Below the pieces are notes generated by a model, which had not been told where the DNA came from, searched no databases, and saw nothing but the letters and a program-made list of their open reading frames with translations. Positions 9,989 to 19,213 of a stretch of 64,000 nt of DNA are shown here, piece after piece. The position numbers and the translations under genes were made by a program. Positions within the stretch are counted from its first letter, which is position 1, and every line of letters starts with the position of its first letter. This DNA comes from Maribacter aquimaris (GTDB taxonomy: Bacteria > Bacteroidota > Bacteroidia > Flavobacteriales > Flavobacteriaceae): NCBI RefSeq assembly GCF_014596745.1, contig NZ_JABTCF010000001.1, positions 744,001 to 808,000 of the forward strand, written 5' to 3'.

Positions 9989-10549
9989 ATTATTTCATTT
10001 TTTTAAAAGGTTGATTATTAGGTTTTTTTGAATGTGAGTTTCACAAAACTATTTTAATTCCTTCTTATAATTACATGGTATATTATTAATTATATATGTT
10101 TTTTTAACCTATGTACCCCCTGTTTTATGATAAAATGAAATAATAGTTAAGATATCATCAATTATAAGCGAAAAACTTTAAGAAGACCTTAACGAAACAA
10201 GCCGATTCTACCCCATTGATTATGGAGGTGCCATTATGCAATAAAAGAATCACTATTATTAGAGTACATCACCTCCTTATATTATATCGCTACTTTCAAA
10301 TATTTTACCCCTTACGGAAGTCCCCTTTATGATACAGTCCCTCACATACAGTATCCTATTATATATTATACTCCTATGGCATCCTAAATATATAGACACC
10401 TGAAACTATACATATATTAACTTATTTACACCCTATGAATCATCTAAAACAACCCATAGGTTGAAATATCATGTAAATCAAACAAGATATAATAAACCAT
10501 TTGATTTCATTTAATTTTAATTTGTAGATATCATCTAACAATATTTCAT
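9989..10549. promoter_or_regulatory. divergent control region between susC and the symporter operon
   Basis: 561 bp of AT-rich DNA with no convincing ORF. For the leftward operon, TAGTTTTG (complement of 10044-10051) fits the Bacteroidota -7 element. It overlaps a short dyad, TGTGA-N3-TCACA at 10033-10045, which could be an operator. For the rightward operon only a weak TAATTTG at 10518-10524 is seen. No local transcriptional regulator of the locus lies in the window. Confidence 0.4.
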
Positions 10550-12058
10550 ATGCTTTCAGGAATCGACTATTTTATTGTAATCGCCTACATCGTAGGAATG
10601 TTATTACTAGGACTCTATTTTAAAAAATTCGTTAATAGTTCGGAAGACTACTTTCTTGGGGGCAAAAGCCTTCCTTTTTGGGCCATCGGTATGTCTATCG
10701 TTGTTTCGGATATTGGGGCCTTGGATTTTGTAGGGGTTTCAGGACAAGCCTATCGTTACGGAATTTCCGTTGGAAATTTCGATTGGGTGGGTTCTGTACC
10801 TGCCATGTTATTGGCGGCATTTATTTTTATTCCCTATTTCTGGCGGGGAGGAATGTATACCATCCCTGAATACCTGGGAAGAAGGTATAACCAAAAAGTG
10901 CGTACCATTGCATCGGTAACCTGGATTTTGTTTTTTGCCTTGGATTTGGGTGTTCTTTTTTGGGCCAGTGCAGTACTATTGAACGTTCTTATGGGTTGGC
11001 CCATATGGATTTCCATTATTTCCACTGCCGGGGTTGTTGGACTCTATACCTATTTTGGGGGGATTACCGCAGTGATCATGACCGATGTTGTGCAGTTCTT
11101 TATCATGTTCATCGGAGGATTTGCCCTGGTTTTCCTAAGTCTTTACGAAGTTGGGGGTTGGGATAACATGGTCGATAAAATCGCAACAATGGGACCTGAG
11201 TATAGGAACCATTTCGATATCATTCAACCACAGGATACAAAATCACCCTTTCCATGGACGGGAATTCTATTCGGCCTGACCTTTGTGATGGCCAATGCGT
11301 ATATGATCGGTAACCAATCTATTGTACAGCGCTGTCTTACCGCCAAAAACGAATGGCACGCAAAAGCAAGTATGATTTTTGGTTCTGCCCTTAAAATGTT
11401 CATTCCCATATTGGTCTTGTTCCCAGGTCTTATGGCCGTGGTGGTCCATCCCGGATTGGCCGATGGTGACCAGGCCTTGCCCTTGATGATCAAGTCCATT
11501 CTACCTCCTGGTTTGGTCGGCTTAATGTTTGCGGCATTTTTCGCAGGCTTAATGTCCAGTGTGGATTCGTTGTTGAATTCCACAGCTACCTTGTTTACCA
11601 AGGATATCTACGAACCGTTTATTAAAAAAGGTGCCGATGACAAGCATTATTTAAAAGTTGGGCAGATCACGACCTTGGTTTTGTTGATCATAGGAGTAGC
11701 GACTTCACCGATCAGCAGTGATTTTCCTGGTATTTACGTAGCCATTCAAACCTTTATGTCTTATTTCCAAGGACCGATATTCTCCATTCTTCTATTGGGT
11801 ATATTCTGGAAAAGGACCACGGAATGGGGAGGACTTTCGGCTTTGGTCATTGGAATTGGATTCGCCATATACCTCAATGTATTTAAAGAGCAATTCTTTA
11901 CCATAGAAGATCCTTTCCTTTATATCTCTTGGTGGTCCTTTCTACTAGGAGTTATTATAAATGTATCTGTTAGTTTGTTGACCAAAAAACATACGGCGGA
12001 GCAATTGCAAGGCTTGGTGTTTAGTTCTAAAATTTTGGTAAAAAATAAAAAACTGTAA
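10550..12058 (+). CDS. sodium:solute symporter (SSS/SLC5 family)
   Basis: 502 residues with about 13 hydrophobic segments and family features such as DYFLGGKSLPFWAIGMSI near the N-terminus, GVSGQAYRYG, and AAFFAGLMSSVDSLLNS, the usual SSS signature near TM8-9. It is an inner-membrane Na+-coupled transporter, probably for the sugar or sugar derivative released by the locus. It is the first gene of the rightward operon and is followed 1 bp later by a small membrane protein. Confidence 0.92.
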   Translation: MLSGIDYFIVIAYIVGMLLLGLYFKKFVNSSEDYFLGGKSLPFWAIGMSIVVSDIGALDFVGVSGQAYRYGISVGNFDWVGSVPAMLLAAFIFIPYFWRGGMYTIPEYLGRRYNQKVRTIASVTWILFFALDLGVLFWASAVLLNVLMGWPIWISIISTAGVVGLYTYFGGITAVIMTDVVQFFIMFIGGFALVFLSLYEVGGWDNMVDKIATMGPEYRNHFDIIQPQDTKSPFPWTGILFGLTFVMANAYMIGNQSIVQRCLTAKNEWHAKASMIFGSALKMFIPILVLFPGLMAVVVHPGLADGDQALPLMIKSILPPGLVGLMFAAFFAGLMSSVDSLLNSTATLFTKDIYEPFIKKGADDKHYLKVGQITTLVLLIIGVATSPISSDFPGIYVAIQTFMSYFQGPIFSILLLGIFWKRTTEWGGLSALVIGIGFAIYLNVFKEQFFTIEDPFLYISWWSFLLGVIINVSVSLLTKKHTAEQLQGLVFSSKILVKNKKL

Positions 12059-12059
12059 T

Positions 12060-12275
12060 ATGTTCAATTTTGACTGGCTTTCCGGTGTTTCACAAGAAAA
12101 TGCAAAAATGGTATTCCTTAGTTTGTATGCAGTAATAGGTATTTTGGTGATGTTGTTACCCACTGAATATATTTACGAGGGTATTCCCAAGGAAGACCGC
12201 CACTGGTGGAACAATTTAAAACTATGGTCCATTGCCGTCCTATGTATTTTGGCATCGATTTATAATCACTTTTAA
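12060..12275 (+). CDS. small two-helix membrane protein
   Basis: 71 residues with hydrophobic segments at about 15-34 and 51-67 and a short polar loop containing HWWNN. It starts 1 bp after the symporter stop, so translational coupling is likely. Small membrane proteins next to SSS transporters can be accessory subunits; that role is inferred from position only. I do not recognise a named family. Confidence 0.7.
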   Translation: MFNFDWLSGVSQENAKMVFLSLYAVIGILVMLLPTEYIYEGIPKEDRHWWNNLKLWSIAVLCILASIYNHF

Positions 12276-12295
12276 CCCCTTTAATCAAAAAAGTT

Positions 12296-12529
12296 ATGAA
12301 GACAAATGAAATAAATGCCGGATTAAAGGCCGCTCAAATTAACAATGCCCTTGGGTTCTTCATTCTGGCTTTTGGGGTTATTATTCTTTTTGCAATGTTC
12401 TATACCGATACTTTTATAGAACATATGACGGATATGGTTGCTGGACTGCTTCTCATCTCTATTGGAGGAGGCATGATGTGGAAAGCGAAACGTACCATAA
12501 AGAAATTGAAAGCCGAAAAAGCATCATAA
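12296..12529 (+). CDS. small two-helix membrane protein
   Basis: 77 residues with two hydrophobic segments (about 16-37 and 47-63) and a basic lysine-rich C-terminal tail, suggesting a cytoplasmic C-terminus. It lies 20 bp after the 71-residue gene and 10 bp before the GH2 gene. No family recognised. It may form a small complex with the symporter and the preceding protein. Confidence 0.65.
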   Translation: MKTNEINAGLKAAQINNALGFFILAFGVIILFAMFYTDTFIEHMTDMVAGLLLISIGGGMMWKAKRTIKKLKAEKAS

Positions 12530-12539
12530 TGTAATCCGT

Positions 12540-15158
12540 ATGACCAACAAAACCTACAAAATCATATTGACCGAAGATTGGAAAATTCAATCTTCCGAAC
12601 ATATTTCCCAATCCGGAAAGGAGATCTCTACCCAAACCCAACTTTCTGCAAACTGGCTGCCAACCCAGGTTCCTACTACCGTTTTGGGTGCCTTGGTCGC
12701 AAACAAAGTGTATGAAGATCCTTATTTCGGTGAGAATCTCAAGGCTATCCCAACCCAACAGTTTAAGACTCCTTGGTGGTTTAGCACCAATTTCACAATC
12801 CATCCCGAACAGACCGACCTTTTTGCCCATTTGAATTTTGACGGAATCAATTACAAAGCCAACATTTGGCTCAATGGCCATTTGATTGCCGATAGTGACG
12901 CTGTAGATGGGGCATATCGTCGTACTTCCTTTGATATTAGCACATATACTACGGTTGGGAACAATATTTTGGCCGTTGAGGTCATCCCTCCCAAACCTGG
13001 TGATTTCAGTACTGGATTTGTCGATTGGAATCCCGCCCCACCAGATGGGAATATGGGCATTTTTCGTCCTGTAACACTCCTTTTGCACGGTGGCGTACAT
13101 ATTGAGAATCCATTTGTACAAACAGCCCTTCATTATAACGGCAAAACCGAGGCAAAGCTTTTAATATCAACGGAACTTCATAACGATAGTGAGCTGTCCA
13201 TATCGGGAACATTGATGGGTGCGATAGGAAATATCAGATTTACATTGCCCATTACCCTACCCCCGAAAGGCAAAGAGACCATCAAAGTGGATCCCTCTGA
13301 TTTTCCCCAATTACTTTTTAAAGACCCAAAACTTTGGTGGCCCATCCACATGGGGGAACCCCATCTGTACAACCTGGATTTGACCTTCAAAATCGATGAA
13401 CACACCTCCAGTACCACAAGTACCCGTTTCGGTATTCGACAGGTCTCCGATTATTGGTTGGATGATATCCATCGCGGATTCAAGATAAACGGTAAAAAAG
13501 TATTGATCAAGGGTGCTGGTTGGACAGATGACCTTTTGTTGATGGATACCCACGAAAAAATCGAGGCTCAGGTAAACTATGTTAAACAAATGAACCTCAA
13601 CTGTATTCGCCTCGAAGGCTTTTGGGGGAATGATGAAAAACTATATGACCTCTGTGATGAACATGGCATTCTGTTAATGGTCGGATGGAGTTGCCATTGG
13701 GAGCATGAAATCCATATGGGTGTGCCCGTAAATGAACGATTCGGGGGTGTCTACAAAAAAGAGGACATTGCACACGTAGCCCAAGCTTGGGAAGATCAGG
13801 TCATTTGGTTGCGCAACCACCCCAGCATTTTTGTATGGACGGTGGCCAGTGACAAAGTTCCCATTACCGAATTGGAAGAAAAATATATAGAAACCTTCTC
13901 TGAATATGACCCTACCCGGCCCTATCTAAACTCTACGGGTGGTGTAGGCAGCGACCAACATGTCATTGGAAGTGAGGATGTTATTAGTGAAATCAGCGGT
14001 TCCTCAGGCGTTAAAATGCTCGGACCTTACGCTTATACAGCCCCTATATATTGGTTTACCGATACCCAATTCGGTGGGGCCTATGGTTTCAATACCGAAA
14101 CCGGTCCTGGTGCCCAAGTACCCCAGTTGGATAGTTTAAGGAAGTTTATTCCCGAAGACAAACTGTGGCCCATCAATGACACTTGGGACTATCATTGTGG
14201 CATGTACGAGTTTGCCGATCTAAGCCGTTTTACAAATGCTATCAATGAGCGCTATGGCACTCCTGAATCAATTGAGGAATTCGACAAAAAGGCCCAAGCC
14301 ATGAACTATGAGCTTATGCGCCCTATGTTCGAAGCCTTTCAGGTCAACAAAAAGAAGGCTACGGGTGTTGTTCAATGGATGCTCAATGCGGCATGGCCGA
14401 AAATGTACTGGCAATTATATGATTATTACCTATTGCCAACTGCCGCCTTTTATGCCGTACAAAAAGCATGTGCTCCATTGCAGCTCATCTACAATTATGG
14501 AGATCATCAGATCTATGCCGTAAACGATTACTTGCATAATGTTATGGATTTGACCGCCAAGATCCAAGTGTACGATATAAACTCGGAAATACGATTTGAA
14601 GCGGAAAAAACGTTCAATGCATCCCCGGATTCGGCAGTATCATTGCTACCCTTGGATTCTTTGGAAGATCTTTCATCAACCTATTTTGTAAACCTTCGGC
14701 TGTTCGATTCAGAAAAAAAACAAATCAGCACGAACTTTTACTGGTTGTCTACCCAAGAAGAAACGTTGGACTATGAGGCCGATCTTGGTGAATTTGCCTA
14801 CCATACCCCCAGTAAACAATATGCCAACCTAAAATCACTAAGCAAGTTGCCAAAAATCTCCTTGGACGTCTCCTATCATATCGAAAGGAAAAAAGGAGGA
14901 CAAGTGGCGGTTGTGACCCTAAAGAACAGTAACGATTGCATTGCTTTTTTGGTTCATATGAAGATAATGGACAAGAAAAGTGGGGAAGTCATAGTCCCTG
15001 TTTTATGGGATGACAATTTCATAAGCCTAATACCCCAGGAAGAACGTACCATACGGGCCACCTTCAACGTGGATACCGATGTGGAAATCAAAGTCGAAGG
15101 ATGGAATATAGACCGAACCGATTATAATGTGGGTCCATCCCATAAGGTGATCGATTAA
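12540..15158 (+). CDS. GH2-family enzyme of the exo-beta-glucosaminidase/mannosidase type
   Basis: 872 residues: sugar-binding jelly-roll domain (about 15-185), Ig-like domain (about 190-305), TIM barrel (about 310-620), and C-terminal beta domains. The segment VDWNPAPPDGNMGIFRP is typical of GH2 exo-glucosaminidases. The nucleophile is expected at E520 in NTETGPG. The acid/base position after HPSIFVWTVAS is D438 rather than the NE pair of most GH2 enzymes; Asp acid/base is known for the CsxA-type exo-glucosaminidases. No signal peptide is visible, so it may act inside the cell on imported oligosaccharides. An amino-sugar glycoside substrate is therefore plausible but not proven. Confidence 0.85.
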   Translation: MTNKTYKIILTEDWKIQSSEHISQSGKEISTQTQLSANWLPTQVPTTVLGALVANKVYEDPYFGENLKAIPTQQFKTPWWFSTNFTIHPEQTDLFAHLNFDGINYKANIWLNGHLIADSDAVDGAYRRTSFDISTYTTVGNNILAVEVIPPKPGDFSTGFVDWNPAPPDGNMGIFRPVTLLLHGGVHIENPFVQTALHYNGKTEAKLLISTELHNDSELSISGTLMGAIGNIRFTLPITLPPKGKETIKVDPSDFPQLLFKDPKLWWPIHMGEPHLYNLDLTFKIDEHTSSTTSTRFGIRQVSDYWLDDIHRGFKINGKKVLIKGAGWTDDLLLMDTHEKIEAQVNYVKQMNLNCIRLEGFWGNDEKLYDLCDEHGILLMVGWSCHWEHEIHMGVPVNERFGGVYKKEDIAHVAQAWEDQVIWLRNHPSIFVWTVASDKVPITELEEKYIETFSEYDPTRPYLNSTGGVGSDQHVIGSEDVISEISGSSGVKMLGPYAYTAPIYWFTDTQFGGAYGFNTETGPGAQVPQLDSLRKFIPEDKLWPINDTWDYHCGMYEFADLSRFTNAINERYGTPESIEEFDKKAQAMNYELMRPMFEAFQVNKKKATGVVQWMLNAAWPKMYWQLYDYYLLPTAAFYAVQKACAPLQLIYNYGDHQIYAVNDYLHNVMDLTAKIQVYDINSEIRFEAEKTFNASPDSAVSLLPLDSLEDLSSTYFVNLRLFDSEKKQISTNFYWLSTQEETLDYEADLGEFAYHTPSKQYANLKSLSKLPKISLDVSYHIERKKGGQVAVVTLKNSNDCIAFLVHMKIMDKKSGEVIVPVLWDDNFISLIPQEERTIRATFNVDTDVEIKVEGWNIDRTDYNVGPSHKVID

Positions 15159-15207
15159 ACAACTATGTGCAATAACCCAAAACGAAGCAGGTCAAAAATA
15201 TAACAGA

Positions 15208-16491
15208 ATGAAGAAATTAGCGATACAGGGAGGTACTCCGGCCCGTGACACAAAAACAAATCCATGGCCCCAATGGCCGGTTTGGGGCCAAGAAGAAGAG
15301 AAGGCCCTCATCGAGGTGCTTCATAGCGGCGTATGGTCCTATAATGGTCCAAAGGAAACCGAGTTCAACAAACTATTCGCCGAATTTACCGGCGTTAAGC
15401 ATTCGATCTGTACCGTTAACGGCACGGTTACCCTACAAATCGCTCTTGAGGCTTTGGGTGTTGGGTATGGAGACGAGGTAATCATTCCCGGACTTACTTG
15501 GCAAGCGACAGCCGCAACAGTAATTGATGTTAACGCTACCCCCATATTAGTCGATGTTCTTGAGGATACATGGTGTATTGACCCAGAGGAGATCAAAAAA
15601 GCCATCACCCCCAGAACAAAGGCGATTATTCCTGTACACCTTTATGGCGGATTTTCCGATATGGATGCGATTATGGCCATCGCCAAGGAACACAATCTCT
15701 TCGTTGTTGAAGATTGTGCCCATAAACACGGTGGTGAGTGGAATGGACAAAAAGCAGGAAGCATAGGCCATATCGGCAGTTTCAGCTTTCAGTTGTCCAA
15801 ACACCTGACCGCCGGTGAGGGAGGAGCGGTAACGACCAACGATATTGATTTGGCCGAAAAATTGGACGCCCTAAGAAATTGTGGGCGACGACCCGAGGGA
15901 GACTCCCTTATCGGGGCTGATAAAGGTATAGGTGACTATGGTGATGATGGTAATTTCATTCAATCAGGAAATCTTCGGATTACCGAATTCCAAGCTGCCA
16001 TTCTTGTTGAGGGACTCAAAAGACTGCCCGAACAGAATGCCAACAGGGATGCCAATGGGGCTTATTTGAATGAACTTTTGAACAACATTCCCGGTATTCA
16101 CCCTTTAAAAAGGGACCCTAGGGAAACTAAAAAAGCATATTTCAATTTTGCTTTTAGATATGATAGGCAAGCATTTAAGGACCTATCTGTACAGGATTTC
16201 AGAAGTGCACTTGAAGCCGAATTGAACATTGTGGTCGATGCGTGCTACGAACCTTTGAACAATTGTTCCTTATATGTACCCCACACCAAACCCGCGCGCT
16301 ATAAACTTAGTGATGCTTATTGGAAGGCCATAGATCCCAAAAGATTCACTTTGCCCATTTGTGAGCGCCTATATCATGATGAATCGGTTTGCCTGCACCA
16401 TAAAATCCTGATGGGCACCAAGGCTGATATGGAGCTGATTGCGATGGCTATTGAAAAAATATATAATAATACCCATGAAATTACTAACTAA
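15208..16491 (+). CDS. DegT/DnrJ/EryC1/StrS-family PLP aminotransferase
   Basis: 427 residues, full length for the family. The PLP-binding lysine is K198 in FQLSKHLTAGEGG, and VEDCAHKHGG is the aspartate region that contacts the pyridine nitrogen. Family members transaminate keto-sugars or inososes with Glu or Gln. A secreted phosphatase-like gene, a Gfo/Idh/MocA dehydrogenase and a ROK kinase follow in the same operon. The combination recalls the NtdA/NtdC (3-amino-sugar) and scyllo-inosose systems. In a catabolic locus the enzyme might work in the deaminating direction. Substrate unknown. Confidence 0.9.
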   Translation: MKKLAIQGGTPARDTKTNPWPQWPVWGQEEEKALIEVLHSGVWSYNGPKETEFNKLFAEFTGVKHSICTVNGTVTLQIALEALGVGYGDEVIIPGLTWQATAATVIDVNATPILVDVLEDTWCIDPEEIKKAITPRTKAIIPVHLYGGFSDMDAIMAIAKEHNLFVVEDCAHKHGGEWNGQKAGSIGHIGSFSFQLSKHLTAGEGGAVTTNDIDLAEKLDALRNCGRRPEGDSLIGADKGIGDYGDDGNFIQSGNLRITEFQAAILVEGLKRLPEQNANRDANGAYLNELLNNIPGIHPLKRDPRETKKAYFNFAFRYDRQAFKDLSVQDFRSALEAELNIVVDACYEPLNNCSLYVPHTKPARYKLSDAYWKAIDPKRFTLPICERLYHDESVCLHHKILMGTKADMELIAMAIEKIYNNTHEITN

Positions 16492-16494
16492 AGA

Positions 16495-17370
16495 ATGACG
16501 AACTATTACAAGTATCTTATTCTTATAATGATGGCCATTTTGGGCAGTTCGCCGCTTTTAGCACAAAAGGGTACGAACCGGACCGAACCTCCAAAATTAC
16601 CATCAAAAGGTATCTGTGCCCATAGGGGAGCTGTCGAAAAACATCCCGAAAACACCATTTCGGCCTTTAAGGAGGCCATTAGACTCGGTGCCCAAATGAT
16701 TGAATTCGACGTGCGCCTAACCAAGGACAAACAGCTTGTAATCATGCATGATACTTTAGTCGACCGAACAACCGATGGTTCAGGATACCTACATGAAATG
16801 ACCCTTCGGGAATTAAAAAGGCTCGATGCCGGCTCATGGAAATCGATCCAATTCAAAGGTGAAAAAATACCAACACTGCAAGAGGTGTTGGAAATTATGC
16901 CAGACAGCATTTGGCTTAACATCCACTTAAAAGGCGGTAAAAAATTAGGTAGGAAGACCGCTAAGTTGATTGTTGCCGAAAAAAGGTTGCACCAATCCAT
17001 ACTCGCCTGTGAAAAAGATGCCGCAAAGAAGGTCAGAAAGGTTAATGCCGCAATTAAAATGTGCAATATGGAACGTTCCTCCTCCAGGTCTAAATACATT
17101 GACGAAACCTTGGTAGATAAGTTTGCTTTCATTCAACTCAAGAAAAGTCGCGAAAACGATTCCCTTGCTATCGATATTGCAAGACTCAAAAAGAATGGGG
17201 TACATATAAATTATGTGCAAGCCGATACCCCGAATCATATGCACCAATTATTGGATCAAGGTATCGATTTTATCCTCACGGACCACCTGACCCTTCTATT
17301 GGAAGCTTTTTCAAATAACAATCAGTCCTATTCTTCCCAAAATAAGAATAGCACCCTTAACCAACAATGA
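16495..17370 (+). CDS. secreted glycerophosphodiester phosphodiesterase-family protein
   Basis: 291 residues with a signal peptide (about 1-23, ending LLAQ). GDPD landmarks are present: AHRGA, PENT, IEFDVRLTKDK, IMHD and the VDRTTDGSG segment. The fold is a TIM barrel that cleaves glycerophosphodiesters with a metal ion. It starts 3 bp after the aminotransferase stop, so it is in the same operon and would act in the periplasm. With the following phosphatase-like protein it suggests that the locus substrate carries phosphodiester or glycerophosphate groups. Confidence 0.88.
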   Translation: MTNYYKYLILIMMAILGSSPLLAQKGTNRTEPPKLPSKGICAHRGAVEKHPENTISAFKEAIRLGAQMIEFDVRLTKDKQLVIMHDTLVDRTTDGSGYLHEMTLRELKRLDAGSWKSIQFKGEKIPTLQEVLEIMPDSIWLNIHLKGGKKLGRKTAKLIVAEKRLHQSILACEKDAAKKVRKVNAAIKMCNMERSSSRSKYIDETLVDKFAFIQLKKSRENDSLAIDIARLKKNGVHINYVQADTPNHMHQLLDQGIDFILTDHLTLLLEAFSNNNQSYSSQNKNSTLNQQ

Positions 17371-17401
17371 ACCGATTACGGACCTTACGCAATGAATTAC
17401 C

Positions 17402-19213
17402 ATGACTAAATCCATATTTCAAGAAAGTATTGTTAAACGGGCATTATTACATGTAGCCGTCGTATTTTTTGTTGTTTCCTGTTCTGTTGACCCAAAGAAC
17501 AAACAACACTCCGGATCCACGATCAAAGAAGTGATGGATAGTGTGATCACAAGAGTGTATGCAAACGTTTCCCCCAATGAATACCCTACTATTGACGATG
17601 CCTTTATGCTCGACTTTTTGACCAAGGATGAAAAATCCGTCCTGGCGACCCAATACCAGTATTTCAAGGTCAACGTACCCGTTACAGTATCGTTGATGCG
17701 AAACATCGATCAAAAAACAATTCCATTTTGGTTGAAAGAAAGTGGTTTTCAGAAAACGAAGGACCAAGTTAAAAACGAAGTGTACACGTATGAAATATGG
17801 CAAAAGGATTTTGAACCGGGTTGGGTACATTTGGGAATCCCCGGTTTTGACAAACACCGACCCGTATATTTCATCACTGTTGGGCCAAAGAACATATCCG
17901 ACGAACTTAAAATTACAGAAGCATACCCTTCCGAATACTCTTTGGAAACCATGAAAAAAGGAGCTTTCACGTATCACGATTGGTCCGACCTAAACATTAC
18001 CGAGTTACCCGCGGAACTAGAAGGCCAAGTGTTATTTACCACCGTAAGGGGCCGGGCACGGGAAGCCCATGTAGAAGGGGCATTTAGGAAGACAAAGTTC
18101 CCGTCTTCCAACAAACCCGACCAAATTGTACTCACTTGGAGTAAGGACCCCACCAATTCCATCGATATTCAATGGAGAACCGATACCTCGGTTAAAAATG
18201 GTGATGTCGCTTACTGGAAGACAGGAACAAACGATACGGTCTTTGTACAGGCAACGACCAAATCGATGGAAGATCGTATGTTGTATAACGATCGCTATAT
18301 TCATCGCCATACCGTACATTTAAATGGACTTGATCATGGATCCTCCTACAAATACAAGGTCGGGTCAAAAGAAGACGATTCCTGGTCAAAGCCTTACAAT
18401 TTCAAAACAGAGGCCGATCAAACCACTGACTTTTCATTCATATGGTTCGGCGATACGCATAAAGACCCGAAATGGGCGGAAAACCTTCAAAAGGCCAATT
18501 TGCGCCATCCTGAAATTTCCTTTTATTCCATAGCAGGGGATGTTGTAACAACCGGATTATATCGAAATGAGTGGGATGAATTTTTCGGATACGAAAAAGA
18601 GGTGTTTTCCCAGAAACCCTTAATGCCTGTACCGGGAAACCACGACCGCCAAGACGGATTAGGGGCTTGGATGTACTACGAACTCTTCAGTTTACCCGAA
18701 AATGGGCCTAAGGAAGTACACCCTGAAAGCACATATGCCTTTGAATATGGTAACGCCTTGTTTCTTATGATTGATTCAACACACCCGAATGAAGCCCAGA
18801 CTGTATGGATTGAGGAACAGCTACGGAATTCCAAGGCTACGTGGAAATTTGCCATGTTCCATTTTCCACCATACAACTTTGAAGAACCCTATTTGGACAT
18901 TCAAGAAGCATGGTGCGGCATTTTTGACACCTACCATGTTGACATGGTAATGTCTGGTCATATACATTATTACATGCGTTCAAAACCCATGAATGATGGC
19001 AAAGTGGTCGACTCCTTTAACAAAGGAACGGTATATGCGGTTTCCATAGGCACCAATGGCAACCATGATGAGATTGGCCAAGAACCTTATGCCGAAAAAC
19101 GATTCAAGGAAGGCAGGTATTATCAGCACATGACCATAAAAAACGGCATACTTCAATATAACACTTATAATGAAGCCGGTGAGATCGTTGATTCATTTGA
19201 AATAAAAAAATAA
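17402..19213 (+). CDS. metallophosphoesterase lipoprotein (purple acid phosphatase-like)
   Basis: 603 residues. The N-terminal hydrophobic segment ends in VVSC, a lipobox. An Ig/fibronectin-like domain (about 235-340) precedes a calcineurin-type phosphoesterase domain with the metal ligands D351 (GDTH), D380 (GDVV), N413-H414 (GNHD) and H520/H522 (GHIHYY). The order of an FN3-like and a catalytic domain matches bacterial purple acid phosphatase-like proteins. It is probably anchored to the membrane and releases phosphate from products of the preceding phosphodiesterase. The stop codon overlaps the next start (TAATG). Confidence 0.85.
   Translation: MTKSIFQESIVKRALLHVAVVFFVVSCSVDPKNKQHSGSTIKEVMDSVITRVYANVSPNEYPTIDDAFMLDFLTKDEKSVLATQYQYFKVNVPVTVSLMRNIDQKTIPFWLKESGFQKTKDQVKNEVYTYEIWQKDFEPGWVHLGIPGFDKHRPVYFITVGPKNISDELKITEAYPSEYSLETMKKGAFTYHDWSDLNITELPAELEGQVLFTTVRGRAREAHVEGAFRKTKFPSSNKPDQIVLTWSKDPTNSIDIQWRTDTSVKNGDVAYWKTGTNDTVFVQATTKSMEDRMLYNDRYIHRHTVHLNGLDHGSSYKYKVGSKEDDSWSKPYNFKTEADQTTDFSFIWFGDTHKDPKWAENLQKANLRHPEISFYSIAGDVVTTGLYRNEWDEFFGYEKEVFSQKPLMPVPGNHDRQDGLGAWMYYELFSLPENGPKEVHPESTYAFEYGNALFLMIDSTHPNEAQTVWIEEQLRNSKATWKFAMFHFPPYNFEEPYLDIQEAWCGIFDTYHVDMVMSGHIHYYMRSKPMNDGKVVDSFNKGTVYAVSIGTNGNHDEIGQEPYAEKRFKEGRYYQHMTIKNGILQYNTYNEAGEIVDSFEIKK

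Noticed and set aside
10033-10045. TGTGA-N3-TCACA dyad as a CRP site
   Set aside because: The spacer is 3 bp where a CRP site needs 6; kept only as a possible small operator.
10500-10524. TTTG and TAATTTG as a full -33/-7 promoter for the symporter operon
   Set aside because: The spacing (14 bp) is shorter than usual and the -7 element is a base short.
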